Of a stretch of 64,000 nucleotides of DNA, positions 6,711-14,829 are shown in pieces; position 1 is the stretch's first letter; the number at the start of each line of letters is the position of its first letter. Source of the stretch: Rhodoglobus sp. GTDB taxonomy: Bacteria; Actinomycetota; Actinomycetes; Actinomycetales; Microbacteriaceae. Below the pieces are notes generated by a model, which saw only the letters and a list, made by a program, of their open reading frames with translations, did not search any database and was not told where the DNA came from. Location: contig JAODAV010000022.1 in NCBI GenBank assembly GCA_025463605.1, positions 90,447-154,446 on the forward strand. Reading direction: 5' to 3'. The position numbers and the translations under genes were made by a program.

Positions 6711-7076
6711 CCCTCGACGGTACTTCACGGGGCCGTCACCCCGGAAGACGCCCAAATGACGCTGCCCACCAGGCGCCGCGGTGATGCGGGCCGCGGTCCA
6801 CGAGTGTTTCGGCCCCCCGGAGGTCATCCACCTCGAAGAGGTTCCCCAGCCCGCCCTTGGCCCCGACGACGTGCTCATCCGAGTTCACGCGAGCACGGTC
6901 AGCGCGGCGGACTACCGAGCCCGCTGTACGTCGTCGTACGCATCGCTGCGGCGAGCACTCGCTGACGGAGGCGCCCATGCCGCACCTGCAACTCGCCGAA
7001 CGGTCGCAAAGACACCTATAGGGCACCCCGCGGGCTGCGTTTGCGCCCATTGGGACGTTTCACAGAGATGGGGCGA
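6711..7076. other. intergenic stretch with a gene remnant
   Basis: Apart from the dehydrogenase fragment at 6784-6927, nothing recognisable is seen. The left part is the upstream region of the cyclase-fold gene. The segment 6928-7076 has no supported ORF, repeat or hairpin. Confidence 0.5.
6784..6927 (+). pseudogene. 5' fragment of a zinc-type alcohol dehydrogenase/quinone oxidoreductase
   Basis: The first ~48 codons (MRAAVHECFGPPEVIHLEEV, then DDVLIRVHASTVSAADYRAR) are a clear N-terminus of the medium-chain dehydrogenase/reductase family. After that point similarity stops: the frame continues into unrelated Ser/Ala/Arg-rich sequence and ends at 7080, against a usual length of about 310-330 residues. 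No remaining catalytic or Rossmann part is found before the next gene. This is a truncated remnant. Confidence 0.7.
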
Positions 7077-8534
7077 CTAGTGCGGCGGTTCGGGGCCGAG
7101 GTTCGCGAGCGAGGCCCGGATGCCGAAGTGCCGTTCGAGCGCGAGCCTCGCCGCGAACCATCCGTTCATGCCGTGCACCGCCGGGCCGGGCGGGGTCGAC
7201 GCCGAGCACAAGTAGAGGCCTTCGACCGGCGTCTGCCACGGTTTCGTCGAGACGACCGGCCGCTTCAGCAGCTGTCGCACGGTGACGGCCCCGCCCAGGA
7301 TGTCTCCCCCGATGTCGTTGGGGTTGTACTGACCGAGTTCCGCGGCCGTGCGCGAGGCGCTCGCGAGGATGGTGTCGCCGAAGCCGGGCGCGAACCGCTC
7401 GATCTGCCGGGTGATCACCTCGGTCTGGTCGAGCGTGGACCCGCGCGGAACGTGGGAGTACGCCCACAGCGTGTGCTTGCCCGCGGGAGCACGGCTCGGG
7501 TCGAGGATGCTCAACTGGGTCGTCAGCACGAACGGCGCGTCGGGGTGGCGGCCCCGCGCGACGTCACGCTCGGCCGCCGCGATCTCCTCGCGGCCGCCGC
7601 CGAGGTGCACGGTGGGGGCTTCGGCGACTGCCGGGTTGGCCCACGGAACGGGAGCCGAGAGCGCGAAGTCCACCTTTGCGACGCCGTCGCCGTGTCGGAA
7701 TCGCCGCAGTGCACGGAGGTATCCCGCGGGCAGGGCGTCCCCCGCGAAGTCGGCGAGGAACTCCGGCGACGTGTCGAGCAGCGTGACCCGAGAGGATTCG
7801 AGGTCGGCCGGGCTCCGGACATCCTGATCGAGCACGATCTCGCCCCCGTGGGCACGAAAGTCGTCCGCGAGCGCATCCGCGATGGATTGCGAGCCACCGA
7901 CGGGAAACCCCCACCCGGCCGCGTGAGCGTGGGCGCCGAGAACCAGCGCGGTTCCCGCGGTCGCCAGTGACGGCGGGGTGCCGATCGAGTGGGATGCAAC
8001 TCCCGTGAGCAGAGCCGGAGCGACGTGGTCGCGGAACCGCGCGTTCCAGGCCGGGGTGCCCTGCTCGAGCACTCGAAGCGCGAAGGACAGCGCAACGCCG
8101 GGGTCCGAGGGAAACTGCAGCAGTTGCGACCCCGTCACCGAGGTCAGTCCCGCGATGTGCTCGGCGAGCGGCGCGAAGAGCGTCAGCCAGGCGTGGCCGT
8201 CCCGGCCGAGGGCCGCCGCGGTGCGGTGCAGGTTGCGGTACGCCAGACCGGCCAGACCTCCATCGAGCGGATGCGCATACGAGACCTCGGGGATGACGAA
8301 CGGCACCCGCTCCGTGAGTGCGAACGCGCGGAAGAATGGTGAGGCGAGTGCGGCCGGATGCACGGCCGAACACACGTCGTGCCGGAATCCGGGCAGGGTC
8401 AGCTCGGCCGTGCGCAGGCCACCACCGACGGTCGAGGCGCGTTCGATGAGTCGCACCCCGAGGCCGGCGCGAGCGAGCGTGACCGCGGCGGCGAGGCCGT
8501 TCGGTCCGCTGCCCACAACGGTTGCGTCGATCAC
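7077..8534 (-). CDS. phytoene-desaturase-like FAD/NAD(P) oxidoreductase
   Basis: A 485-aa flavoprotein. The dinucleotide-binding motif is at the extreme N-terminus (VVGSGPNGLAAAVTLARAG followed by an acidic strand end) and the FAD-closing C-terminal motif is present (GLYLCSASTPPGPAVHGMNG). This is the layout of the phytoene dehydrogenase/CrtI-like COG1233 family, including pyridine-nucleotide-disulfide oxidoreductase domain 2 (PYROXD2) homologues. No carotenoid genes are nearby, so a carotenoid substrate is not implied. The GTG start at 8534 overlaps the stop of the upstream gene as GTGA and puts the FAD motif about eight residues in. Earlier frame extension is neighbour overlap. Confidence 0.85.
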   Translation of the reverse strand: MIDATVVGSGPNGLAAAVTLARAGLGVRLIERASTVGGGLRTAELTLPGFRHDVCSAVHPAALASPFFRAFALTERVPFVIPEVSYAHPLDGGLAGLAYRNLHRTAAALGRDGHAWLTLFAPLAEHIAGLTSVTGSQLLQFPSDPGVALSFALRVLEQGTPAWNARFRDHVAPALLTGVASHSIGTPPSLATAGTALVLGAHAHAAGWGFPVGGSQSIADALADDFRAHGGEIVLDQDVRSPADLESSRVTLLDTSPEFLADFAGDALPAGYLRALRRFRHGDGVAKVDFALSAPVPWANPAVAEAPTVHLGGGREEIAAAERDVARGRHPDAPFVLTTQLSILDPSRAPAGKHTLWAYSHVPRGSTLDQTEVITRQIERFAPGFGDTILASASRTAAELGQYNPNDIGGDILGGAVTVRQLLKRPVVSTKPWQTPVEGLYLCSASTPPGPAVHGMNGWFAARLALERHFGIRASLANLGPEPPH

Positions 8535-9982
8535 GGGCGTTCGCTTGCCGGTGCTCTGCCCGAGCCGGACACTGGCGGTACGAGCATCCCGACCTCTTCT
8601 CGCATCCACCATAGGTGGTTACTTCGACGCTCCCGGCGGGTCGCGAAACGATAGAGGAACACCCGGGCTCGAACCCAGCGGGGCGGCGTTCCGGAGAATG
8701 GGTCTCTACGCAGCAGCTTCAGCGTTCCGGCATCGGCTTCGAGCAGCCGCACGAGGAACACCCTGAACCAGAGAGTGTCACGGAATCCGAGCGCGAGGAA
8801 CCACATCAGCCAGTCGAGCCGCAAGTGGTACGGGGCATATTGGCGCGGGATGCGCGCGGGATCACCCGGTTTGCCCTTGAACTCGTAGGCGAGCCACTCG
8901 GCGTCGTCGTCGGGACTCTCGGCTTGGGTGCCCTCGACGATCACCTCGTACCGCTCCTTCGTGACGCTGCCGAATGCCCCGTACGCGTTCACCAGGTGCC
9001 AGCGGTTGAAGCTCGCGTTCATGAGCTGATGGCGGGAGAACAGGTTGCGAAGCGGCCACCAGCTCAGCACCGCGATGAATGCCGTCACCGCGAGCACGAT
9101 CACGCCGAACCACAGCGGCACCTCGGTCGTGCCCCCGTCCGCGGAAATCGCGGGAATGAGGCGATGGATGACCGGGTCGCTGACCGCCGAGAACGCGAGA
9201 ACGATCGTGAGGACGTTCAACCACGCGAAATTGCCGGTAACCACGAGCCACAACTGGGTGAGCACCACGACGGCCGCGGCGATGCTCGCCACGGGCTGCG
9301 GCGCGAACAAGTAGAACGGCACGATCAGTTGCGCGAAATGGTTGCCCAGCACCTCGATGCGATGGAACCACCGTGGCATGAGGTGAGCGAACCGGCTCAG
9401 AGGGTTCGGCATCGGCTGGGTCTCGTGGTGGTAGTTGAGCGCGGTGAGATCGCGCCACGACTTGTCGCCGCGCATCTTGATCATTCCGGCGCCGAACTCC
9501 AGCCGGAACACCAACCACCTCGTGAGCCAGATGATCGTCACCGGCGGCGCCACCTGGCTCGAACCGAGCAGGGCGACCATGAATCCGGCCTCGAGCAGGA
9601 GGCTCTCCCAGCCGAATCCATAGAACGTCTGGCCTACGGTGACGATGGAGAGGTAGGCGGCCCAGATGAGCAGGAAGAGCACCATGGGCACCCAGGCGGG
9701 GCCCAGCTGCGGCAGGCCCGCGACGAGGGATGCCGAGACGAGTGCCCCGCCCCAGGCGATGAGGCGAAGCATCCGGTCGGAATATCGCCAGCGGAAGATC
9801 GTGGGCTGGCGGCGGCCGTACGGCGAGCGAAGAAAATGCGTCACCGGCAGCAGGCCGCGCTCGCCGAGCAGCGCCGGAAACTGGGCCGCCGTGGACAGGA
9901 ACGCGATCAGGTAGATCGCAGCCGTGCCGCGCTGCAGGATCTCGCGTGCGAACTCGTAGTCGTTGTCGCCGAGCCAGTCCAT
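8531..9982 (-). CDS. lipase maturation factor family membrane protein
   Basis: A 483-aa polytopic membrane protein homologous to LMF1/LMF2: the N-terminal DWLGDNDYEFAREILQRG region, multiple membrane helices, and the conserved block LEFGAGMIKMRGDKSWRDLT followed by NYHHETQPMPNP are visible. The C-terminal soluble LMF domain (about residues 340-460) is also present (RYEVIVEGT, EWLAYEFKGKPGD). In vertebrates LMF1 helps lipases fold in the ER; the bacterial role is unknown. I chose ATG 9982. It is translationally coupled to the FAD oxidoreductase downstream, implying a joint function. Confidence 0.88.
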   Translation of the reverse strand: MDWLGDNDYEFAREILQRGTAAIYLIAFLSTAAQFPALLGERGLLPVTHFLRSPYGRRQPTIFRWRYSDRMLRLIAWGGALVSASLVAGLPQLGPAWVPMVLFLLIWAAYLSIVTVGQTFYGFGWESLLLEAGFMVALLGSSQVAPPVTIIWLTRWLVFRLEFGAGMIKMRGDKSWRDLTALNYHHETQPMPNPLSRFAHLMPRWFHRIEVLGNHFAQLIVPFYLFAPQPVASIAAAVVVLTQLWLVVTGNFAWLNVLTIVLAFSAVSDPVIHRLIPAISADGGTTEVPLWFGVIVLAVTAFIAVLSWWPLRNLFSRHQLMNASFNRWHLVNAYGAFGSVTKERYEVIVEGTQAESPDDDAEWLAYEFKGKPGDPARIPRQYAPYHLRLDWLMWFLALGFRDTLWFRVFLVRLLEADAGTLKLLRRDPFSGTPPRWVRARVFLYRFATRRERRSNHLWWMREEVGMLVPPVSGSGRAPASERP

Positions 9983-10059
9983 GGTGTTCTGCCTACGCTC
10001 CCCGTACGCGCGGCGCAAGGCCCTTGGCCGCCGTGGGTTTCGGGCGTAGTTTCACAGCC

Positions 10060-10374
10060 GTGGCCGACGATCAGACCAGGATCACCAACCAGCCCGCGCT
10101 CACCACCTCGACGGGCCGGAGCTGGCTGATCATCGGCGCGCTGTTCACCGGGATCTCGCTCGGAGTCCTGGTACCGATGACGGCGTTGCCCCCGGCTGGT
10201 GTCGCGCTCGTTGCGGCCGTCGCCGTGGCTGTGCTCTACATCGGGATGCTCGTCGTCAGAGCCACTGTGCCGCCGGGCCGACGACGGTTGGGCCTGATGG
10301 CCGCCGGGTTGCTCGCGATCGCCGCGATCTCCCTCGTCGCGACGGGAGTTGTCGCTTTCACTGCAGCTGCGTGA
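10060..10374 (+). CDS. small three-helix membrane protein
   Basis: A 104-aa protein with a polar N-terminus and three hydrophobic segments at about residues 20-40, 45-66 and 76-98. The GTG start lies seven bases after a -10-like TAGTTT and lacks a ribosome-binding site, so it is likely leaderless. Earlier in-frame codons overlap the start of the divergent gene and look non-coding. It overlaps the isomerase gene tail to tail by 17 bases. No family is recognised. Confidence 0.6.
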   Translation: MADDQTRITNQPALTTSTGRSWLIIGALFTGISLGVLVPMTALPPAGVALVAAVAVAVLYIGMLVVRATVPPGRRRLGLMAAGLLAIAAISLVATGVVAFTAAA

Positions 10375-11200
10375 CGTACGGCTCCACGAGATCGGCATAC
10401 CGCGTGGCGGCGGTGGCAGCGACGGTCGCGTAGTCGGTGTCCCAGATCTGCTGGTTGAAGATCTCGCACTCGATGTCTCCGGCGTAGCCGGTGGCCGCGA
10501 CCGCGCGCGCGAGCGACTCGAAGTCGATGTACCCGTCGCCCGGGTAGCCGCGGCTCAGCAGCGGGTCCGCCGCGATCGGCATGTTCCAGTCGCAGACCTG
10601 GTAGGTCGCGATGCGGCCCCCGGCGCCGGCACGTGCGATCTGCTCGAGCACGGCAGGGTCCCAGAAGATGTGGAACGTATCGACGACCACTCCCACCGCG
10701 CGCGCATCGAACTGCTCCGCCAGGTCGAGCGCCTGCCCGAGCGTCGACACGACCGCCCGGTCGGTCACGTACATGGGATGCAGCGGCTCGATCGCGAGGG
10801 ACACCCCTGCCGCGAGCGCGTCGCCCTCGAGTTCACCGATCGCATCACGCACGCGTTCGCGCGCGCCGACGAGATCCCGGGAGCCGACGGGCAGTCCGCC
10901 CGCGACAAGCACGAGCGTGGGAGCGCCGAGGGCCGCCGTCTCCTCGATCGCGCGGCGGTTGTCGTCGATCGTCGCGCGCCGTGCGGGCCCCTCCTGCGCG
11001 GTGAAGAACCCCCCGCGGCACAGGCTCGAGACCCGCAGGCCCGCGTCGCGCACGAGAGCGGCACTCGCGGCGAGGCCGAACTCGGCCACAGGCTCGCGCC
11101 AGAGTCCGATCGACGGGATGCCGGCATCCACCGTCGCCGCCACGGCCTCCGTCATAGTCGCGTACTTGATCGACGCCTGGTTGAGTGAGAACCGGTTCAT
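10358..11200 (-). CDS. sugar phosphate isomerase/epimerase (xylose-isomerase-like TIM barrel)
   Basis: A 280-aa AP-endonuclease-2/xylose-isomerase-like barrel. Putative metal ligands are visible in the usual places: Glu in LAIEPLHPMY, Asp/His in VVVDTFHIFWD, and Glu in IECEIFNQQIW. Such enzymes interconvert keto sugars or inosose-type compounds with Mn/Co/Mg. GGAGGCGACCCG precedes the ATG. It is the third gene of the LacI-controlled operon with a Gfo/Idh/MocA oxidoreductase and DUF993, suggesting catabolism of a sugar or polyol. An inverted-repeat element separates it from DUF993. Confidence 0.85.
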   Translation of the reverse strand: MNRFSLNQASIKYATMTEAVAATVDAGIPSIGLWREPVAEFGLAASAALVRDAGLRVSSLCRGGFFTAQEGPARRATIDDNRRAIEETAALGAPTLVLVAGGLPVGSRDLVGARERVRDAIGELEGDALAAGVSLAIEPLHPMYVTDRAVVSTLGQALDLAEQFDARAVGVVVDTFHIFWDPAVLEQIARAGAGGRIATYQVCDWNMPIAADPLLSRGYPGDGYIDFESLARAVAATGYAGDIECEIFNQQIWDTDYATVAATAATRYADLVEPYVTQLQ

Positions 11201-11224
11201 CGGGTCGCCTCCGTCCCGCGCCTA

Positions 11225-11324
11225 CTGCGCATAACTCCTGCAAATTTCTGGATCGAAGGTGCCGAAGCCCGCGGTTGCGCCACCCTCGCTGCGCGACCCC
11301 AGGAATTGCAGGAGTTATGCGCAG
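11225..11324. repeat. long inverted repeat inside the sugar operon
   Basis: Arms of 19 bases (CTGCGCATAACTCCTGCAA at 11225-11243 and its exact complement at 11306-11324) flank a 62-base centre; imperfect pairing extends inward through CTGG/CCAG. It sits in the 157-base gap between DUF993 and the isomerase. The shape (two ~18-base arms ~50-60 bases apart) matches the elements at 59843 and 60864, though the sequence differs. Confidence 0.85.
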
Positions 11325-11357
11325 GGAGGCGGCGGGCCGGGTTGAGTATGGGCGACG

Positions 11358-12503
11358 TCACAGCCCGTTCACCGCCAGAAGCGTGTTCCACCGGGCGGCG
11401 GCGAGTTCGGGGCGCTCGAGCGCGTTGGCGTCGCTTGCGAGCCGCACGATCTCCGCCAGGTGCGGCAGGCTGCGCGCCGAATGCAGGCCGCCGACCATCG
11501 CGAACGAGGGCTGGTGCCCGTTGAGCCAGGACAGGAACGCGATTCCCGTCTTGTAGTACTGGGTCGGCGCCGCGAAGACCTGCCGTGCGAGGGCCTCCGT
11601 CGGGCCGAGGATTGCCCGGTAGCCCTCCGTGTCACCCAGGTCGAGGGCCTGGATCGCCGCGGAGGCGTTGGGCGCGACCGCGGCGAAGGCGCCCAGCAGC
11701 GCGTCGGAGTGGCCGACCTCGTCGCCCTCGATGAGCGAGACGTAGCTGAAGTCGTCGCCTGTGAACAGGGTTGCGCCGTCGGGCCGGCTCCGGCGCACGT
11801 CGATCTCGGACTGCGCGTTCAGCAGCGACATCTTGATTCCGCGCACCTGGGGCAGGTTCTCTTCGATGATGCGGATGACCGTGTCGCTCGCCGCCGCCAC
11901 GTCGCGTGAACCGAAATACCCGGCCAGGTTCGCGTCGAACGCCTCTCCGAGCCAGTGCAGCACGACGGGAGCTCCCGCCCGCGACAGCACCGCGCGGTAC
12001 ACGCGCTCGTAGTCGGCGGCGGAGGTGGCGGCCCGCGCGAGATGCCGCGAGGCCATCATGACCACGCCGGCGCCGGCATCCTCTGCTACTTCGAGCTGTT
12101 CGAGGTAGGCGGCGATGACCTCGTCGAGCGTGATCGATTCGTCGACGACTTGGTCGGTATTCACGCCCACAACGAGCGCGCCCCCCACCGACGCGGCCTC
12201 GGCTGCGCTGCGGCGGATGAGCTCGGTGCAGGCCGCCCAGTCCAGGCCCATGTTGCGCTGGGCGGTGTCCATCGCGTCCGCGACTCCCAGGCCCCACGAC
12301 CAGATGTGGTGCCGGAACTTCAGCGTCGCATCCCAGTCGATGTCGGCAGCGGCACCCGGCACGTTCTCGGCGACGGTCTTCGGCACGACGTGCGCGGCCG
12401 CGTAGGCGACGCGTGACTTCAGCGGCGAGGTCGGCCTCGCGAAGTAGGGCGCCGGCCCCGGCTCGAGGCGGAACAGAGCGTCGGGCATCAGAGCGTCGGA
12501 CAT
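11358..12503 (-). CDS. DUF993 family protein (aldolase-like)
   Basis: A 381-aa protein of the DUF993 family, distant relatives of dihydrodipicolinate synthase/class I aldolases. Visible features include the N-terminal LEPGPAPYFARPTSPLKSR, KFRHHIWSWGLGVADAMDTAQR, and a barrel-like core (GVNTDQV, GAPVVLHWLGEAF, GIKMSLLNAQ with a Lys that could be the Schiff-base residue). The ATG at 12503 overlaps the upstream stop as TAATG; another ATG five codons in is possible. In other actinobacteria DUF993 sits with the same partners, supporting a role in a sugar-degradation pathway. The reaction is not established here. Confidence 0.85.
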   Translation of the reverse strand: MSDALMPDALFRLEPGPAPYFARPTSPLKSRVAYAAAHVVPKTVAENVPGAAADIDWDATLKFRHHIWSWGLGVADAMDTAQRNMGLDWAACTELIRRSAAEAASVGGALVVGVNTDQVVDESITLDEVIAAYLEQLEVAEDAGAGVVMMASRHLARAATSAADYERVYRAVLSRAGAPVVLHWLGEAFDANLAGYFGSRDVAAASDTVIRIIEENLPQVRGIKMSLLNAQSEIDVRRSRPDGATLFTGDDFSYVSLIEGDEVGHSDALLGAFAAVAPNASAAIQALDLGDTEGYRAILGPTEALARQVFAAPTQYYKTGIAFLSWLNGHQPSFAMVGGLHSARSLPHLAEIVRLASDANALERPELAAARWNTLLAVNGL

Positions 12504-13654
12504 TAGAGGGTCACTGGCGGCAGGTCGATGCGGCGGCCCTCGGCGGAGCTGCGCAGGCCCGCCTCGCTCAAGCGCACACCGCGCGCGCCGGCGAGCAGGT
12601 CGAACTCGTACGGGGCGTCTTCGAGAACGTGCCGGAGGAACTGCTCCCACTGCACCTTGAAGCCGTTCTCGAATACGTCGTTGTCGGGCACTTCGATCCA
12701 GTCGGCGAAGTAGTCGTGCGTCTGCCTCAGGTCGGGGTTCCACACGGGTTTGGGCGTCGCGTTGCGGGGCTGGATGCGCGCGCCGAACAGACCAACGACG
12801 GCAGAGCCGAGCGTGCCGTCCACCTGGAATTCGACGAGTTCCTTGCGGTTGACTCGCACCGCCCAACTTGAGTTGAGCTGCACGAGCACGCCGTTCTCGA
12901 CCTCGAAGATGCCGTAGGCCGCGTCATCCGCGGTCGCTTCATAGCGATTGCCGCTCTCATCGACGCGCTCCGGGATGTGCGTGACCGCGCGCGCATACAC
13001 GCTCTCGATTCGCCCGAAGAGGTTCTCGATCACGTAGTTCCAGTGCGCGAACATGTCACCCACGATGCCGCCGCCGTCTTCGCTGCGGTAGTTCCAGCTC
13101 GGGCGCTGGGCAGCCTGCCAGTCGCCTTCGAACACCCAGTAGCCGAACTCGCCGCGCACGGAGAGGATGCGCCCGAAGAAGCCGGAGTCGATGAGGCGGC
13201 GCAGTTTCTGGAAACCGGGGAGGTAGAGCTTGTCGTGTACGACTCCGTTCTTGACTCCCGCGGCGGTGGCGAGACGGGCCAGGTCGAGCGCGTCTTCGAA
13301 GCTCTCGGCCGTGGGCTTCTCGGTGTAGATGTGCTTGCCCGCCGCGATGGCCTTGCGGATCGCCTCGACCCGGGCGGTTGTCACGAGGAAGTCGGCGTAG
13401 ATCGGAAAGTCCGGGTTCGCGAGTGCCTCGTCGAGGCTGTCGGTGTAATGCTCGATGCCGTGCTTGGTGGCGAGCTCCGCGAGCTTCGCCCTCGACCGGC
13501 CCACGAGCATCGGCTCGAGCTGCACCCGGCTGCCGTCGGAGAGCAGCAGTCCGCCCTCGTCGCGGATCGCGAGAATCGACCGCAGGAGGTGCTGCCGGTA
13601 GCCCATCCGTCCGGAGACGCCGTTCATGATGATTCCGATGCTCTGCTGGGCCAC
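12503..13654 (-). CDS. Gfo/Idh/MocA family oxidoreductase
   Basis: A 383-aa NAD(P)-dependent dehydrogenase. An N-terminal Rossmann domain begins IGIIMNGVSGRMGYRQ, the EKP nucleotide-site motif is present (IYTEKPTAESF), and the C-terminal alpha/beta domain contains the substrate-site stretch DMFAHWNYVIENLFG. Family members oxidise sugars, inositols or amino sugars. The GTG start at 13654 has AAGGAG seven bases upstream. It is first in the operon; LacI-type palindromes lie immediately upstream. The much longer open frame upstream runs antisense through lacI and is spurious. Confidence 0.88.
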   Translation of the reverse strand: MAQQSIGIIMNGVSGRMGYRQHLLRSILAIRDEGGLLLSDGSRVQLEPMLVGRSRAKLAELATKHGIEHYTDSLDEALANPDFPIYADFLVTTARVEAIRKAIAAGKHIYTEKPTAESFEDALDLARLATAAGVKNGVVHDKLYLPGFQKLRRLIDSGFFGRILSVRGEFGYWVFEGDWQAAQRPSWNYRSEDGGGIVGDMFAHWNYVIENLFGRIESVYARAVTHIPERVDESGNRYEATADDAAYGIFEVENGVLVQLNSSWAVRVNRKELVEFQVDGTLGSAVVGLFGARIQPRNATPKPVWNPDLRQTHDYFADWIEVPDNDVFENGFKVQWEQFLRHVLEDAPYEFDLLAGARGVRLSEAGLRSSAEGRRIDLPPVTL

Positions 13655-13685
13655 GATGCTCCTTGTTCGCCTGTCACTCCGCGCG

Positions 13686-13731
13686 GGAAAGCGCTTACCA
13701 TACACCGGCGACTGTACGACATTTCGCGAAA
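13686..13731. promoter_or_regulatory. two LacI-type operators of the sugar operon
   Basis: GGAAAGCGCTTACC (13686-13699) centres on AAGCGCTT, a standard LacI-family operator core, and TTTCGCGAAA (13722-13731) is a second perfect palindrome. Both lie in the 85-base gap between the end of the LacI gene and the GTG of the dehydrogenase. They are the natural binding sites for that regulator. Confidence 0.65.
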
Positions 13732-13739
13732 GGTCGCAA

Positions 13740-14774
13740 TCAGTGCGAGAGGCGGGGAGTGCTGTCTCGCAGCACGACGGCCGCCGGGGCGAGCTGCCGG
13801 TGCGGTCCGCCGATCGCGAGGGCGACCGCTGCCTCGCCGGCGTCCTCGAGTTCGAGGCGCACGGTGGTGAGCGCCGGAGTGACATCCCGAGCCGTCGACA
13901 CGTCGTCGTAGCCGGCAACCGCCACGCGACCGGGAACGTCGATACCGCGGTCACGCAGTGCCGCCATGGCGCCGACGGCCATGACATCGTTGACCGCGAA
14001 CACGAGCTCGATCCCCTCCAGGCCCGCATCGATGAGCGCGCTCATCGCCTCGTACCCGGCAGCTCGTGAGAAGTCCCCGTACACGACAGCGACCGGATGC
14101 TGCGGCAGTGCGCCCACGAAGGCTTCGGTTCGATCACGCGCTGTGATGAGGTCGGCCGGTCCGGCCAGCACGGCGAAGCCCCGGTATCCCAGTTCGACGA
14201 GCGCTTGGGCGAGCAACCGTGAGCCTCCCGAGTTGTCGATCGGCACGGTGTCGAAGGGCAGCTCGTCCTGTCCGATGAGAGCGACCCGGCCACCGGTGCC
14301 CACGAACGCGTCGAGCTCGGCGACGAGCGTGGCTCGGTCGGAATCATCCGTGAATCGGCTGCCGGCGAGCACGATCGCCCGGGGACGCTGACCGCGCAGC
14401 AGCTTGACCAGCTGGATCTCGCGCGCGGCCTTGCGGTCCGTCACGGCAATGGTCACGACGAGACCTTCGCGTTCGGCCGCACGGATGACCCCGGCTGCTA
14501 TCGAGGAGAAGTACGGGTCCGCGATGTCGCTGACGAGAAGCGCGACGTTCGATGACGCTCCGCGGGCGACAGCCTGGGCGGACAGGTTGGGTGTGTAACC
14601 GAGCTGGGAGGCGGCGGCGTGCACACGCTCTGCGAACTCCTCGTTGACCGTGCGAGTGCTGCCGTTGAGCACTCTCGACGCTGTCGCGAGAGACACGCCG
14701 GCCTCGCGCGCGACGTCATACAGGGTCGGCGGATTCTCGATCACGAGCTTGAGCCTACTTTTGAGAACTCTCAT
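13740..14774 (-). CDS. LacI family transcriptional regulator
   Basis: A 344-aa repressor. The HTH is at about residues 15-65 (TLYDVAREAGVSLATASRVL plus hinge), followed by a periplasmic-binding-protein ligand domain (ALLVSDIADPYFSSIAAGV, AVNDVMAVGAMAALRDRGI, VAVAGYDDV). AAAGGAG precedes the ATG at good spacing; the residues before the HTH are longer than usual. It is transcribed in the same direction as, and upstream of, the dehydrogenase-DUF993-isomerase operon, whose leader carries two LacI-type palindromes, so it probably senses the sugar that operon degrades. Confidence 0.92.
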   Translation of the reverse strand: MRVLKSRLKLVIENPPTLYDVAREAGVSLATASRVLNGSTRTVNEEFAERVHAAASQLGYTPNLSAQAVARGASSNVALLVSDIADPYFSSIAAGVIRAAEREGLVVTIAVTDRKAAREIQLVKLLRGQRPRAIVLAGSRFTDDSDRATLVAELDAFVGTGGRVALIGQDELPFDTVPIDNSGGSRLLAQALVELGYRGFAVLAGPADLITARDRTEAFVGALPQHPVAVVYGDFSRAAGYEAMSALIDAGLEGIELVFAVNDVMAVGAMAALRDRGIDVPGRVAVAGYDDVSTARDVTPALTTVRLELEDAGEAAVALAIGGPHRQLAPAAVVLRDSTPRLSH

Positions 14775-14829
14775 CGTGCGGTCTCCTTTCTCATAGCAAA
14801 CTCAAATCCAGCGAATCCAGAGTGGGGGC

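Noticed and set aside
8615..10129. 504-codon plus-strand ORF opposite the LMF gene
   Set aside because: Composition (Arg, Glu, His, Gln) is the antisense shadow of a membrane protein gene.
13655..14029. N-terminal extension of the Gfo/Idh/MocA gene
   Set aside because: It runs antisense through lacI, has Arg/Ser-rich composition, and a GTG with a good ribosome-binding site starts the conserved domain at 13654.
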